DNA from: Variovorax saccharolyticus
Lineage (GTDB): Bacteria; Pseudomonadota; Gammaproteobacteria; Burkholderiales; Burkholderiaceae_C
NCBI RefSeq assembly: GCF_030316765.1
Contig: NZ_JASZYT010000010.1
Coordinates: forward strand, 282,929-346,928
DNA length: 64,000 bases
Direction of reading: 5' to 3'
How positions within the stretch are numbered: position 1 is the stretch's first letter; every line of letters begins with the position of its first letter. The notes below the pieces were generated by a model. It was not told where the DNA came from. It did no database searches and saw nothing but the letters and a program-made list of their open reading frames with translations. The translations under genes were made by a program, and so were the position numbers. This document shows positions 63,695 to 64,000 of the stretch, in pieces.

Positions 63695-64000
63695 ATGCTC
63701 TATCACCTGCATGAAACCCAGCGCTCCCTCATGGAGCCGTTCGCCGACTTCGCTCAGGCGGCCTCCAAACTCTACGGCCAGGGCGCCGCGCTCGGTCAGA
63801 CGCCGATGGCTCAGCGCATGGCCGCCGGCTACGACCTCCTGTACCGGCTGGGCAAGGACTACGAGAAGCCCGAATTCGGCATCAAGACCGTCAAGGTCGA
63901 CGGCCACGAGGTGGTGATCCACGAAAGCGTCGAGATCGAGAAGCCCTTTTGCCAACTGCGCCGCTTCAAGCGCTTCACCGACGAGCCCGACACCCTGCAG
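63695..64000 (+). CDS. phaZ: Intracellular polyhydroxyalkanoate depolymerase, N-terminal part
   Basis: The first 102 residues of a PhaZ-type depolymerase (MLYHLHETQRSLMEPF; AGYDLLYRLGKDYEKPEFGIKTV; PFCQLRRFKRFTDEPDTL), running off the window. PhaZ mobilises stored PHB. The catalytic Cys box would lie further on. It completes the PHB module. Confidence 0.88.
   Translation, partial: MLYHLHETQRSLMEPFADFAQAASKLYGQGAALGQTPMAQRMAAGYDLLYRLGKDYEKPEFGIKTVKVDGHEVVIHESVEIEKPFCQLRRFKRFTDEPDTLQ

Overview
The window is high-GC DNA (visibly about two-thirds G+C) with dense, overlapping gene starts. Its gene families are typical of Burkholderiales: metNIQ, a class I PHA synthase, PHB depolymerase, XylS-type aromatic regulators and a GltS symporter. 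A Comamonadaceae host such as Variovorax is my best guess, from family flavour only. An iteron origin with its initiator and a parAB operon lies at about 15.2-20.8 kb. It sits among ordinary metabolic genes, so the replicon is more likely a secondary chromosome (chromid) or megaplasmid than a small plasmid. I found no rRNA, tRNA, CRISPR array, insertion sequence or phage gene.

Layout. (1) 1-8.9 kb, minus strand: one long operon encoding a family-5 solute-binding protein, a Dpp/Opp-type ABC transporter, an acyl-CoA ligase, an SDR, a VOC protein and a DUF2817 protein. (2) 9.0-11.7 kb, minus: an orphan SsuA-type binding protein with a small unknown protein, a RutE-like reductase and an atypical SDR. 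(3) 11.8-15.2 kb: a large SAM-cyclase-AAA-TPR regulator. (4) 15.2-20.8 kb: replication and partition region. It holds an unknown coiled-coil protein, a strong palindrome/terminator, parB, parA, an AT-rich stretch, iterons, an inverted-repeat operator and rep. (5) 21-29.8 kb: metNIQ, a DnaJ-like protein, gltS, a LysR regulator, an orphan GspE-type ATPase, a DUF2845 protein and cutA. (6) 29.8-38.4 kb: an AraC regulator, then a tightly coupled plus-strand operon of two MASE2 histidine kinases, a receiver, an RsbW-like kinase, a STAS protein, two patatins and a REC-PP2C phosphatase. A YXWGXW-repeat protein follows. (7) 38.4-42.0 kb: a 1199-residue membrane protein of unknown function. (8) 42.2-64.0 kb: an aromatic-catabolism island with two paralogous XylS-type regulators, a probable small protein, an alpha/beta hydrolase, a bestrophin and a 17-kb plus-strand operon.

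The operon in region 8 encodes an anthranilate/benzoate-type ring dioxygenase with reductase and a bacteriohemerythrin, an AAHS transporter, and the catechol meta-cleavage enzymes down to 4-hydroxy-2-oxovalerate. The usual next two enzymes, the aldolase and the acylating acetaldehyde dehydrogenase, are absent from the window. In their place come a fused 2-oxoacid:ferredoxin oxidoreductase, a MaoC/PhaJ-type hydratase, a class I PHA synthase, a crotonase and a PHA depolymerase. Oxidative decarboxylation of 4-hydroxy-2-oxovalerate would give 3-hydroxybutyryl-CoA, the PHB monomer precursor. The crotonase and MaoC pair could convert the S to the R isomer. I therefore propose a direct catechol-to-polyhydroxybutyrate route. 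This is inference, but the gene content fits it closely.

Three promoters in this island, in front of the operon, the hydrolase and the small protein, share one architecture. Each has two direct repeats of the type GCA-N6-GGAT/GGAC exactly 32 bp apart, followed 20-21 bp later by TAGACT. The repeats resemble the XylS half-site TGCA-N6-GGNTA, so one of the two adjacent XylS-type regulators probably controls all three.
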